DNA from: Paenibacillus rigui
GTDB lineage: Bacteria > Bacillota > Bacilli > Paenibacillales > NBRC-103111
Assembly (NCBI RefSeq): GCF_002234615.1
Contig: NZ_NMQW01000005.1
Location: 1-64,000, forward strand
DNA length: 64,000 nucleotides
Direction of reading: 5' to 3'
Under the pieces are notes generated by a model. The model was given only the letters and a program-made list of their open reading frames with translations. It made no database searches and was not told where the DNA came from. Position 1 is the stretch's first letter. Each line of letters begins with the position of its first letter. The position numbers and the translations under genes were made by a program. Of the stretch, positions 46,023 to 54,992 are shown in pieces.

Positions 46023-46898
46023 TTGTCCGCATACCGTGAACGTGCCGCCCATGCGTGGACGGAGGACTCCGTCCGCCTGGTGGCTACGCCCAGCTCTTTT
46101 GCCAAATCCGCGTTGTTTTACGTCCAGGAGGCGGGGCATTTCAAGACCCGGGCGCCGTATTTTACCGAGAGGGAGCAGCTGGACTCCTTTCTCATCGTCT
46201 ATACGGTATCCGGCCGGGGACAGCTGACGTATATGGACAAGACGTATTCTCTGCTGCCGGGCCAACTGTTTTTTATCCATTGCATGCACTACCAATATTA
46301 CAAAACAGACGAGACGGAGCCATGGGAGCTGCTTTGGGTTCATCTGAACGGGTGCACGACACAAGGGCTTTACGAGCAATTTGCTTCCGAAGCTGCTCCC
46401 GTGCTCACCCTGGCTCCCGACACGCCTTTCCCCTCCCTGCTCCGGCAGCTGATCCGGCTGCAGCAGCAGCGCAGCACGCAAACCGAGCTGCGAAGCTCCC
46501 GGCTGCTCGTCGACATCTTAACCGAGCTGCTGCTCACCGCGCAGCAAAGCGAATTTCCGTTTGCCGACCGGCCCGGATATATAACCGATATGATGCAGGA
46601 GCTGGATCAGCGGTATGCCGAGAAAATAAGCCTGGACCAACTCGCTTCCCGCTTCGCCGTCAGCAAGTATCATCTGGCCAAGGAATTCAAGCGGTATACC
46701 GGCTATTCACCGAATGAGTATTTGATCACCAGCCGCATCAATCATGCTAAGGAATGGCTGCAATATTCGGATCTCCCTGTCGCCGATATCGCCGCCAAGG
46801 TGGGCATCGACAATGTAAGCCACTTCATCAATTTATTTAAAGACCGCGTCGAGCATACCCCTCTTGCCTATCGCAAAAAATGGCAGCGTCCCAAGTAG
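46023..46898 (+). CDS. AraC-family regulator
   Basis: 291 residues from a TTG at 46023, 9 nt after AGAGGAG; a TTG at 46002 has no such site. A cupin-like sensor region (about 40-140: FLIVYTVSGRGQLTYMDKTYSLLPGQLFFIH) is followed by two helix-turn-helix motifs (about 195-290: ISLDQLASRFAVSKYHLAKEFKRYTG and LPVADIAAKVGIDNVSHFINLFKDRVEHTPLAYRKK). It is divergent from the isomerase and convergent with a sugar importer, and likely controls one or both. Confidence 0.87.
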   Translation: MSAYRERAAHAWTEDSVRLVATPSSFAKSALFYVQEAGHFKTRAPYFTEREQLDSFLIVYTVSGRGQLTYMDKTYSLLPGQLFFIHCMHYQYYKTDETEPWELLWVHLNGCTTQGLYEQFASEAAPVLTLAPDTPFPSLLRQLIRLQQQRSTQTELRSSRLLVDILTELLLTAQQSEFPFADRPGYITDMMQELDQRYAEKISLDQLASRFAVSKYHLAKEFKRYTGYSPNEYLITSRINHAKEWLQYSDLPVADIAAKVGIDNVSHFINLFKDRVEHTPLAYRKKWQRPK

Positions 46899-46917
46899 GG
46901 ACACTGCCGGATTTTTC
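46882..46917 (+). terminator. Terminator overlapping AraC gene end
   Basis: GGCAGCGTCCC pairs with GGGACACTGCC (one mismatch) and is followed by GGATTTTT. It overlaps the AraC stop codon. Confidence 0.65.
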
Positions 46918-46974
46918 ATAAAAACAACAACTCATGCGTGACATGCTGTTCTCATCACAATATTCAATGCAGCT

Positions 46975-46991
46975 TGAAGCTTAAAGCTTCA
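46975..46991. repeat. Perfect 17-bp palindrome TGAAGCTT-A-AAGCTTCA
   Basis: A perfect palindrome in the convergent intergenic region. The loop of one base is too small for a hairpin terminator, so it looks more like a protein-binding site or a chance sequence. No neighbouring promoter faces it. Confidence 0.35.
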
Positions 46992-47131
46992 GGGGCGCCG
47001 GGGCGTATTCATTGACTGCAATTGGTGTCCGGGACCCCCGTAGTCCATTGTATGCTTGCCCTTACTAGAAGAGGACTCTCTGTCCAAAAAAATGATTCTC
47101 CGCCCCCTGGCACCCGCGCAGCTGATACGGG

Positions 47132-47947
47132 TCATCCTTTCAGAGAGCCCGCCGTAATCCCGGCAACAAAATATTTTTGCAAAAATAGAAATAACAACAC
47201 CATTGGCAGCGCCGTGACCACGACCCCTGTAAGCAGCATCGGATAGTTCGTGACGAACTCCCCTCGGAACTGCAGCATCGCTAGCGGCAGGGTCAGCTTC
47301 GATTTCCCGTTGATCATCAGCATCGGAATAAGCAGGTCATTCCACACCATGACGAACAAAAAGGTTGCTGTCGCCGCAATCGAGGGCGCGGATAAAGGCA
47401 GGGCAAACCGGGTAAACAGCGTCCACTCCCCCGCACCGTCCATACTCCCGGCCTCCAAAATTTCTTTGCTGAGCAGCTTCATGAATCCGGCCAGCATAAA
47501 AACGGATACCGGCATCAGCATCGCTGCGCTAATCAAAATCAATCCGGGCAATTGATCCGACCATCCCAGCTTGTGCGCCAGCGTATAAATCGGCAGCATA
47601 TTGACCTGCGAAGGCACAATCAAGCCCCCCAGAAACAGGCCGAACAGTACTTTGCCCAGCTTGCCGCCAAGCCGGAAAATGGCATATGAGATCATGCTGC
47701 CCAGCAGCAGCTCCAGCAGCACGGTGCCGAACGTGACCTCGACGCTGTTCAGCAAATACCGCCACATCGGCTGCTCCTTGAACAGAGACGCAAAATTCCC
47801 CAACGTGAACGGCTTCGGCCACCCAAGCGGACTGGAAAAGAACGTTTGCGGCTGCTTGAAAGCCGACAAGAACACGAAATATAAGGGTGCCGCGATAATA
47901 AGCGCATAGACGAGCAGAACCATTCGTCCCCAGCTTTTCATTAGCAT
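47132..47947 (-). CDS. Sugar ABC importer permease (MalG-type)
   Basis: 271 residues with six membrane segments. Family motifs are MWRYLLNSVEVTFGTVLLELLLGSM and the ATPase-coupling motif EILEAGSMDGAGEWTLFTRFALPLSAP; the C-terminus is LQKYFVAGITAGSLKG. It is the third gene of a three-gene importer operon with no ATPase. Confidence 0.9.
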   Translation of the reverse strand: MLMKSWGRMVLLVYALIIAAPLYFVFLSAFKQPQTFFSSPLGWPKPFTLGNFASLFKEQPMWRYLLNSVEVTFGTVLLELLLGSMISYAIFRLGGKLGKVLFGLFLGGLIVPSQVNMLPIYTLAHKLGWSDQLPGLILISAAMLMPVSVFMLAGFMKLLSKEILEAGSMDGAGEWTLFTRFALPLSAPSIAATATFLFVMVWNDLLIPMLMINGKSKLTLPLAMLQFRGEFVTNYPMLLTGVVVTALPMVLLFLFLQKYFVAGITAGSLKG

Positions 47948-47968
47948 TTGGCTTCAACCTCTTGAATT

Positions 47969-48841
47969 TTAATACGAGATACGGTCTGCGCGCAGCGCTT
48001 TGAACTGCAGTGCCGTTAACACAGACAGTAACACGAGAAACAACACCGAGCCGGCCGAGGCCGTACCGAAGGAATAATTGGCAAACGCCAAATGGTAAAT
48101 ATACGTCGTTAAAATTTCCGTTGCATAATTCGGACCGCCGTCTGTCATCGTGAAAATAAGATCAAACGCTTTAAACGATTGGATCGTCGTATAAGCCAGA
48201 ACAATCGTTGCGGACGGGGCCAGCAGCGGCCAAGTAATCCGGCGGAACACTTGCCAGCGGCTTCCTCCGTCCATCCTTGCCGCCTCGTACAGCTCGGCAG
48301 GAATAGAATGCAGCCCGGCGATGAACACGATCATCATCTGTCCTGCATGAGCCCATACTTGAACCGCAGCAATGGAATACAACGCGAGATGAACATCGCC
48401 AAGCCAATTTTGCGCCAAGGACGGAAGTCCCGCCGCCTGCAGCGTGATATTCAACAGCCCGATGGTCGGATCGTAAATAAACGCCCAGATCAGGCCGACG
48501 GAGACAGAGGATAAGATCGCAGGGAAAAAGTAAAGCGCCCTTAAGAACACATGGATTCTCGAATTTTTGGCAAGCAGCAGCGCCAAAGACAACGAGAGCA
48601 GCGTTTGAAGCATAACGACCGCAAGCATAAATTTCACGTTGTTGAGAAACGCTTTTTGGAAAACAATATTTTGCAGCGTCTTCGCATAATTGCCGGTTCC
48701 TATCCAATGATAGGACGGCGAAACGCCGTCCCAATCGGTAAAAGAGTAGAACAATCCGGACAAGGTTGGATAAACGAATAACGTACCGTACAGCAACAAG
48801 CCCGGCAGCAGGAACAGCCACAGCATCAAACGGCTGCGCAT
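47969..48841 (-). CDS. Sugar ABC importer permease (MalF-type)
   Basis: 290 residues with six membrane segments (LFLLPGLLLYGTLFVYPTLSGLFYSFTDWDG at the start). The coupling motif is AELYEAARMDGGSRWQVFRRITWPLLAP. One nt separates it from the lipoprotein stop, so translation is coupled. It pairs with the MalG-type permease 21 bp downstream. Confidence 0.9.
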   Translation of the reverse strand: MRSRLMLWLFLLPGLLLYGTLFVYPTLSGLFYSFTDWDGVSPSYHWIGTGNYAKTLQNIVFQKAFLNNVKFMLAVVMLQTLLSLSLALLLAKNSRIHVFLRALYFFPAILSSVSVGLIWAFIYDPTIGLLNITLQAAGLPSLAQNWLGDVHLALYSIAAVQVWAHAGQMMIVFIAGLHSIPAELYEAARMDGGSRWQVFRRITWPLLAPSATIVLAYTTIQSFKAFDLIFTMTDGGPNYATEILTTYIYHLAFANYSFGTASAGSVLFLVLLSVLTALQFKALRADRISY

Positions 48842-48842
48842 T

Positions 48843-50147
48843 TTACTTCTTCACTTGCTGATCGACGATCGCCTGGGCTTCCTTAGCCGCATCCTGTGGC
48901 GATTTGCCGCTCAGCACGGCCTGAATGGAATTGGTTACCGCTTTCTGGTTCTCCGCGTTCGTAATCGTGAAGCGAGGCTGGAACAGCGTCTTTTTGTTCG
49001 CCCACTCGTTGGCAACCTGCAGCTCTGCACTGGTATATTGCACATCCTTGACGGTAACATTCTGTCCGGTCTCGTTGGCGTACTGCGCAGCGATTTCCTT
49101 TTTGCTTAAAAAATCGAGGAATTTCTTCGCTTCCTCCGGATGCTTGGATTTGCTGTTGACGGCCAGCAGGAACGTGCTTGTATGAATCCCTTCATATTTG
49201 GCCTTATCCGCCGATACCGTAATTGGAGCCAGCAGCTTTTGTGTCAGGTTCGGGTTTTGCTGTTTATTTTGCGCCAGCTGATAGGAGCCGCTTGCCAGAA
49301 TGGCCGCTTTTTCCTGAATGAACAATGCACCCGCCGCCGCATCCTTCGTCCCCAGCGCATTCGGCTGCAAATAGCCCTTATCGTTCAGTTCCTTGAACTG
49401 GCTGAGCGTTTTGACCCAGAACTCATCGGTCAGCTTCGCTTGCCCCGCTTCCACCTTCGTGAAAATATCCTCGCTTGGCTCATTATTCATAACCATCGTA
49501 TTCATAAACTGGCCCGGCCCGATATCCGCTCCGGCGAAGGCGATCGGAATGACGCCGTTGCTTTTCAGCTTCTCGCAAAGCGCCAGGAAGCCCTCCCAGT
49601 CTTTTGGCGGTGTAAGGCCGTATTTCTCGAACAGCTTCACGTTATAGATCGGATCATTATAGACGAGCTGGTAAGGCACGGCGAGCTGCTTGCCGTCTTT
49701 TTTGCCCACCTGGATCAGAGGCTCATTAAAGTTGGACAGCCATTTCTCCTTGGACAAATCCGAGAACAGCCCCGCTTTATTCAGCGCTTCGAATTGTGCG
49801 CCGGGGAACGACGTGAATACATCTCCTACCGAGCCGTCCGCCAGCTTGGCCTGTGCTGTCGATTGATACTGCTCTGAAGGCATCGTCTGCATTTCAACCT
49901 TAATGTTCGGGTTCTCCTGCTGGAACTTCTCGATAATCCCGTTGAACGACTTCACATCCTCCCCGCGCCAATGCAGAAAGCTGATTGTTACCGGCTTGTC
50001 AGAGACTGAAGCTGGAGCGGTCTTGGAGGCCGCGTCGGCCCCTGTCCCCGCACCGCTGTTCGTGCCGCTGCCGCATGCAGATAAGAACGAAACGGATGAT
50101 AGTGCTCCAAGCAGTAGGATGGAGCCAAGCTTGCGATTGTTAAACAC
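48843..50147 (-). CDS. Sugar-binding lipoprotein of the second importer
   Basis: 434 residues. A signal peptide with lipobox LSSVSFLSACGSG anchors it. It is a family 1 solute-binding protein (ITISFLHWRGEDVKSFNGIIEKFQQENPNIKVEM, AQAKLADGSVGDVFTSFPG, EEAKKFLDFLSKKE). The ligand is unknown. AraC and the isomerase are the nearest pathway hints. It is the first gene of the importer operon. Confidence 0.88.
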   Translation of the reverse strand: MFNNRKLGSILLLGALSSVSFLSACGSGTNSGAGTGADAASKTAPASVSDKPVTISFLHWRGEDVKSFNGIIEKFQQENPNIKVEMQTMPSEQYQSTAQAKLADGSVGDVFTSFPGAQFEALNKAGLFSDLSKEKWLSNFNEPLIQVGKKDGKQLAVPYQLVYNDPIYNVKLFEKYGLTPPKDWEGFLALCEKLKSNGVIPIAFAGADIGPGQFMNTMVMNNEPSEDIFTKVEAGQAKLTDEFWVKTLSQFKELNDKGYLQPNALGTKDAAAGALFIQEKAAILASGSYQLAQNKQQNPNLTQKLLAPITVSADKAKYEGIHTSTFLLAVNSKSKHPEEAKKFLDFLSKKEIAAQYANETGQNVTVKDVQYTSAELQVANEWANKKTLFQPRFTITNAENQKAVTNSIQAVLSGKSPQDAAKEAQAIVDQQVKK

Positions 50148-50178
50148 AGTTTATCCCCCCAAATCATATGGTCATGGC

Positions 50179-51366
50179 TTATAGATTAGCTTGTTTTTGT
50201 TTTTGAGCCCATTTGCGATGGAAGAGCGGCAGTGCTTCTTTGCCGAAGTTGTCCGCTTCCTCAAGGTGCGGGTACCCGGATAATATAAAAGTCGATACGC
50301 CCAGCTCAGCATATTCGACCAACCGGTCCGCCACCTGCTCAGCCGTCCCTACGATCAGAATCGCGCCGCCGGAGCGGACAATCGATAGTCCTGTCCACAG
50401 GTTCGGTCCGACAACGAATTTGTCGTTTTTGGACTGCTCTCTTAGTTCATTTTGCCTGCGCTGATTCGTTGCATCGGTTTTGGCAAACGCTTCCTGCGCT
50501 TTCTCAATGGCTTCGGGAGAGACTTTGCTGATCGTATCCCATGCCGCGGCCCAAGCTTCTTCCTCGGTAGCTCTCACCAGAACCTGAGCCCTCAGACCAT
50601 AGCGAAGCTCGCGATCACTCCCTGTTTCGGCCTTGTATTCCGCGCGTATCGCATCAATCTCCGCAATCTGCTCGCGAATCCATTCATGCGGCTCGCCCCA
50701 CATGAGGTACGTATCCGCATATTCGACGGCAACCCGTTTGGCAATCGCCGAGCTGCCTCCAAGATAAAAGGGCGGATGCGGCTTTTGAACGGTAATGGGT
50801 GAGCTAACCGCGCGTTTAAACTGATAGTATTTGCCTTGGAAAGGCTCCTGTCCGCGCTGATCCGGTTGAAAATTGCCGTCCTCGACGAACTCCGATGCGG
50901 CCAATCCTTCCGATTGCGTCCAAGCCTGCTTCATAACCTCCAAATATTCCCTGGCCCGTTCATATCTCTCATCATGCGCATGGGCCAGCGGATCGCCTAG
51001 CTCCTCCAAATCTTGAACGGAGCTGCCTGTCACTACATTGATCATGGCGCGGCCTTGGGACAAAACATCCAATGCGGCACCCATGCGGGCCGACAATACA
51101 GGTGCTGTCAAGCCCGGTCTAACGGCAACCAGAGGACGAAGTGTTTTGGTGTGGCTCATCACCGCCGAGCCGACAACCCATGCATCCAGACATGCGCCTC
51201 CGGTCGGGATCAGCACGAACTCGAATCCGGCGCGTTCCGCCGTTTGGGCTACCTGAATCAAGTAGTCCATCGTCGGCTCCCGTTCTGGTGCCACGCCGAC
51301 ATATCTCCCGTCTCCTGCCGTAGGCAAAAACCATCCAAAGCTTATATCTCGATTAAAATTACTCAT
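50179..51366 (-). CDS. ssuD: SsuD-like FMNH2-dependent alkanesulfonate monooxygenase
   Basis: 395 residues of the luciferase-like (LLM) superfamily. It has ISFGWFLPTAGDGRYVG at the start, ERAGFEFVLIPTGGACLDAWVVGSAVMS, LRPLVAVRPGLTAPVLSARMGAALDVLSQGRAMINVVTGSS, and EYLEVMKQAW, with the SsuD-type YFLGGSSAIAKRVAVEYADTYLMWGEP region. It releases sulfite from C2 and longer sulfonates with reduced flavin from a partner reductase. No ssuEABC partners are adjacent, so it is an orphan. Upstream is a structured leader candidate at 51407-51472. Confidence 0.88.
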   Translation of the reverse strand: MSNFNRDISFGWFLPTAGDGRYVGVAPEREPTMDYLIQVAQTAERAGFEFVLIPTGGACLDAWVVGSAVMSHTKTLRPLVAVRPGLTAPVLSARMGAALDVLSQGRAMINVVTGSSVQDLEELGDPLAHAHDERYERAREYLEVMKQAWTQSEGLAASEFVEDGNFQPDQRGQEPFQGKYYQFKRAVSSPITVQKPHPPFYLGGSSAIAKRVAVEYADTYLMWGEPHEWIREQIAEIDAIRAEYKAETGSDRELRYGLRAQVLVRATEEEAWAAAWDTISKVSPEAIEKAQEAFAKTDATNQRRQNELREQSKNDKFVVGPNLWTGLSIVRSGGAILIVGTAEQVADRLVEYAELGVSTFILSGYPHLEEADNFGKEALPLFHRKWAQKQKQANL

Positions 51367-51745
51367 TTTCGGGCTCTCCTTTTATGATCCTAGTTAAAGA
51401 GATATCGTGATATAGATCCCCGTTCCATGAGCCAAGCAAAGGTCTCCAGCTGTCCGGCAGACGCTATATCACATTGCATTTGAAAAATTCATGAGCGCTC
51501 AATAACCTGTCTCCGGTTGAACCGGTAGATTTCCAATAAAACTACTAGGAATAGTTTGCATTAAGATCATAGCAAGGAACCGAACAACAATCAATGTCAA
51601 TTCGCGGCATTCAACATTTGTCATTTTGTGGTGTTCATTCCCGTAAAGCTCCCTTGTTCTTCGCCTCCATCTCCGTTAAAATGAGAAAAACAAAGAGCCC
51701 AGGAACCGAACGGACGGATTGGGCATGGTAAAAAGAGGTGGCGTC
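51367..51745. other. Divergent intergenic region, ssuD and AraC
   Basis: No gene. Apart from the structured element at 51407-51472, an interrupted dyad TTCCAATAAAAC...TAGGAA at about 51530-51554 could be a regulator site. Promoters are not clear by eye. Confidence 0.35.
51407..51472 (-). ncRNA. Candidate structured leader of ssuD
   Basis: Read on the minus strand, GTGATATAG pairs with CTATATCAC (9 bp) over about 48 nt. Inside is a hairpin in which GTCTG-CCGG pairs with CTGG-AGAC with an ACAG loop. It lies 41 bp before the ssuD start. It does not match the SAM riboswitch or other sulfur leaders I know. Either a riboswitch/attenuator or a DNA dyad bound by a regulator is possible. Confidence 0.3.
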
Positions 51746-52636
51746 ATGAGAGCAGCTATGCGTGAGGATCATCATGAATTTCTGGAAATTCATTATTTTA
51801 CCCCATCGGAATATGAAAAGGCAGGTGCCGCATGGCCGATTCGGATCGGGCATAATAGAGCCAAGCCGAATTATCATATCGGCCCGCGGATATCCCCTTA
51901 TTATTATCTGCTGCTCGTGCTGGACGGCGAGGGGACATTCATTCAAAACAACCGGACGTATGCTTTGCGTCCCTATGATTTGTTCTGCTTATTTCCCCAA
52001 GTGACCCACGAATACTATACGGTTGAGGACCGGCCCTTGCAAAAAATGATTTTGGCCTTCGACGGCAAAGGCAAGCATCCGCTTCAGCTGCTCGAACGGA
52101 TCGGGCTGTCGCCCGATCAGCCCCATAGGCGGGGAGGTGCTTCCCCCGATGCCATCCGGCTCATGTGGAATTTCATGAATGACATCTGCGAGCCGGGGTC
52201 GCGAATGATGGATTTGGCCCGGCTCAGCCTGTTTCATCAGCTTTTTGACCGGTTATCGGCACATGTGCCGCCAGCTGAGCTTCCTGTCCATCGTTCAGTG
52301 ACCTGGCTGCAAAGGGGGCTCGAATATATGCAGATCCATTATGCGGAAGGCATAACTGTGGAGCGTGTAGCGGAGTATGTCGGCGTCGACCGGACTCATT
52401 TCACCAAGCAGTTCGGCAAAGAGGTCGGCATGAGCCCGATTCAATATATGCAGCAGCTTAAAATGAACGAAGCCAAGCTGCTGCTGGAGCAAACGGCTTA
52501 TACCTTAACGGAAATCGCCCAATCGGTCGGCTATCCCGATTTGTTTTCATTTTCCAAGGCGTTCAAGAAGCAGGTCGGACTCCCGCCGAAAAGCTACCGG
52601 GCTCAGGCAGGACAAAGCGGCCCCCAGCACGATTGA
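51746..52636 (+). CDS. AraC-family regulator
   Basis: 296 residues from ATG 51746 (AGAGGTGG directly upstream). The cupin-like region (about 10-150) has LVLDGEGTFIQNNRTYALRPYDLFCLFPQ. The two helix-turn-helix motifs (about 190-285) read ITVERVAEYVGVDRTHFTKQFGKEVG and YTLTEIAQSVGYPDLFSFSKAFKKQVGLPPKSYRA. It is divergent from ssuD and may sense sulfur or sugar signals; no evidence picks one. Confidence 0.85.
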   Translation: MRAAMREDHHEFLEIHYFTPSEYEKAGAAWPIRIGHNRAKPNYHIGPRISPYYYLLLVLDGEGTFIQNNRTYALRPYDLFCLFPQVTHEYYTVEDRPLQKMILAFDGKGKHPLQLLERIGLSPDQPHRRGGASPDAIRLMWNFMNDICEPGSRMMDLARLSLFHQLFDRLSAHVPPAELPVHRSVTWLQRGLEYMQIHYAEGITVERVAEYVGVDRTHFTKQFGKEVGMSPIQYMQQLKMNEAKLLLEQTAYTLTEIAQSVGYPDLFSFSKAFKKQVGLPPKSYRAQAGQSGPQHD

Positions 52637-52744
52637 CGCTATCTTGAGTGAAGCAAAGCGCACAAGCCTGCTCAGACGGCCGGGTTATCGGTACTGGTTT
52701 GGATCCTATGGTCGTCCGACACCTCTCGAGCCGTCAATAAATCT

Positions 52745-52771
52745 AAAACTCCCCGCTATGCAAGGAGTTTT
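52745..52771 (+). terminator. Terminator, AraC end region
   Basis: AAAACTCC pairs with GGAGTTTT around an 11-nt loop, followed by TGGATTATTG. It lies between the convergent AraC and DinB genes and may serve both. Confidence 0.6.
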
Positions 52772-52811
52772 GGATTATTGATTTAATTTGGAGTCATTCA
52801 CTGAATCATCG

Positions 52812-53303
52812 TTATTGTTCGTCCGCGCTGGGGCCGTACATCCCTGGAACCGGTATTCCGAGCAGTCGGAGGTAGACCGTCAACTGACCCCGATGATGAT
52901 AAACGTGATTGAACATCAGCGTGCGCACCATGTCGATCCGTGGCGCTTCCAAGACGGTTTCCCCCTTGCTGACGAGCTTCCAGGTATCTCTTATCCCGTC
53001 TTCTCCCCATTCCCGTAGCTTGCTCTCGGCAAGAGACACGCTCCATTCCAGCGCCTCGAGCAGTTCCTGCCGGGTGGCCGGCTCCGGCAGCGGAACGACC
53101 GGAACTTCGCTGACCGCCTCGTTCAGCAATAGAGCCAGCCCTCCGGGCACTCCCGCAGCGTGTAGGGCGAGCTGCCCTAAAGACATCGATTTCGGGTGCG
53201 GTCTCCAAGAGAATTTGTCTTCCGGGATCCTTCCGAGAAGCGACCGCGTCGATTCGGCTTCCCTTTTCAATTCGGCGCTCCAATCCTCAATAACGTTCAT
53301 CAT
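52812..53303 (-). CDS. DinB-family putative metal-binding protein
   Basis: 163 residues, four-helix DinB/YfiT fold: IEDWSAELKREAESTRSLLGRIPEDKFSWRPHPKSMSLGQLALHAAGV with the first His ligand, and MVRTLMFNHVYHHRGQLTVYLRLLGIPVPGMYGPSADE with the two other His ligands. ATG follows AAGGAGG at 5 nt. Members are putative thiol transferases or detoxification proteins. It appears monocistronic. Confidence 0.88.
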   Translation of the reverse strand: MMNVIEDWSAELKREAESTRSLLGRIPEDKFSWRPHPKSMSLGQLALHAAGVPGGLALLLNEAVSEVPVVPLPEPATRQELLEALEWSVSLAESKLREWGEDGIRDTWKLVSKGETVLEAPRIDMVRTLMFNHVYHHRGQLTVYLRLLGIPVPGMYGPSADEQ

Positions 53304-53414
53304 AATATCCTCCTTTGGCCAAGGCCGTTCATCATCTCAATCCTATCACGCCATGCACGCGAACGTTTCTTCCGGATTGCGGAATTTTTGTCAGTATCAG
53401 ATGGTTGGCTCCCA

Positions 53415-53464
53415 CAAAAAAAACAAGGGCTCTACCGCGTTCAGCACGCAGGTCAAGCCCTTGT
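53415..53464 (-). terminator. Terminator after DUF1961 gene
   Basis: CAAGGGCT pairs with AGCCCTTG around a loop of about 24 nt. On the minus strand it runs into a T tract (plus-strand A-run 53415-53423). It lies about 20 bp after the gene stop. Confidence 0.7.
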
Positions 53465-53481
53465 CTTTTGGTACATTGCGC

Positions 53482-54167
53482 TTATTCCAAAGCGTATACT
53501 TTCAAATTCGCGTATTCCGCCATGAGCGGCGCCATCTGCCGAAAGCCCAGCTTCCCGCCGCCAAGCACCGGCCCGAACGACGTGCCGTCATCCTCCCACT
53601 CGAAAATAAGCAGCTCGTTCGTGTAAAAGGACACTTTGCCGCCAAGCTTGTCCACCCGCATCCGGTAAGGCCCAACCGCATCTGCTGCGGGCGGGATCGG
53701 GTCTGCGCCTTGCGCGACCATATGGAAGCCATAGCTCTTACGCAGGTTGCACAGGTGGAAGGCTCTTTCCTCCGGGTACCTTCTTCTGAAGTAGGAGATA
53801 TGCAGCGCATCGATATCCCCGTGGTGATACAAATCGTATTCCCCTGTCCTCGGCGCCAGTGCCGGATCGAACAGATCCTCGCCTTGACGGCCCCGTGCCG
53901 AGAAAAACAGAATGCAAAGCCCCGGCTCCCGAATCGGCCAAAAATCCCATTCAATCGACACATCCGCCGGAAACGTCTCCGGGCACCAGAGGACAAAATT
54001 GGACTTTTGCCCTTCCTTCGGGTCGGTCGCATTTTCCATCCTGAGCCGTCCTAAAGGAAACGAAAAGGCCGCCTGTCCTTCCATGCGGAAGTCCCTTATA
54101 TCCTCGGCAGCAGAAAGCCGATTCTCGTAAATCAGCTGTCTTGTCTGTGCTGTTCCGGCTCTACTCA
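53482..54167 (-). CDS. DUF1961 (YesU-like) protein
   Basis: 228 residues from ATG 54167, whose ATG overlaps the TGA of the SGNH gene (ATGA), so translation is coupled. The beta-rich family has HIEWDFWPIREPGLCILFFSARG (here VSIEWDFWPIRE), EYDLYHHGDIDALHISYFRRR and RMRVDKLGGKVSFYTNELLIFEWEDDG. Its sandwich fold suits carbohydrate binding or lyase activity. Bacillus YesU lies in the rhamnogalacturonan cluster, which supports a role in plant polysaccharide use. Catalysis is unproven. Confidence 0.75.
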
Positions 54168-54827
54168 TTGCGCTGAACCGTCCCATGAAAAGCCGGTTGC
54201 GTTCAAAAAGGCGCGGGCTATCGCCATATGGCCTGTCAAATTCGGGTGTACGCGGTCCCAAGCCAGCGTCGCCGGGTAGATGTGCTCCAGCAGGCCTTCG
54301 AACGCCGCTTGGGTATCGACGAACAGCGTATTGTATTTCTCAGCAATTTCCTTAACGACCTGACCGTACTCATCCATCGTCCGGCGCATCGAATCCTGCG
54401 GATTCGGCTCGATATAAAACGGAGCCATCAGAATGATACCTTTTACAGAGGGCAAGGTTGACTCTACAAGCGCTTCCAATCCCTGTCTGTATTCCTCGAT
54501 ATACACATGAGACTCCGTAATGGTCGGCTGATCATACTGTCTCCACACATCATTAATGCCGATCAGGATGGATACCCAATCCGGCTCCAGATCAAGTACG
54601 TCCGTCTGCCAGCGCTCCTGCAGATTGCGTACGGTATTGCCGGAAATCCCCATATTGACAATACGGAGGTGAAGCTCCGGATACATCGTGTTGATCAGTG
54701 CATTGACCGCCGAAACGTAGCCTTTGCCGTGCGCATCGTTGCGGCCTTCTCCATGCGGACGCTTCCGTTCCACATCCGTAATCGAATCGCCGATCATGAC
54801 CAGCTTTTCGTGATGACCAAATATCAT
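54165..54827 (-). CDS. SGNH-hydrolase, esterase of YesT/YesY type
   Basis: 220 residues without signal peptide. The SGNH blocks are IGDSITD (Ser nucleophile), MGISGNT (Gly oxyanion), IGINDVW (Asn) and DRVHPNLTGH (Asp-His). The family deacetylates carbohydrates; rhamnogalacturonan acetylesterase is a reasonable guess given the YesU-like partner. The start ATG 54827 has a weak but usable GAAGGGG site. It is the first gene of the two-gene unit. Confidence 0.82.
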   Translation of the reverse strand: MIFGHHEKLVMIGDSITDVERKRPHGEGRNDAHGKGYVSAVNALINTMYPELHLRIVNMGISGNTVRNLQERWQTDVLDLEPDWVSILIGINDVWRQYDQPTITESHVYIEEYRQGLEALVESTLPSVKGIILMAPFYIEPNPQDSMRRTMDEYGQVVKEIAEKYNTLFVDTQAAFEGLLEHIYPATLAWDRVHPNLTGHMAIARAFLNATGFSWDGSAQ

Positions 54828-54992
54828 GCCTTACCCCTTCTTCCCTATGATTTCCAAAACCATCGTATCACTTGGGCACGAAGGAGACAAGAGCTTTATC
54901 CTGAGTCCAAAAGGGCATGTGAAAACCCGATGATCCGAGCACCATGCGCGCTCCGCACCACCGGGCCTGTATAAACGAGTGAGCCTCATCGA

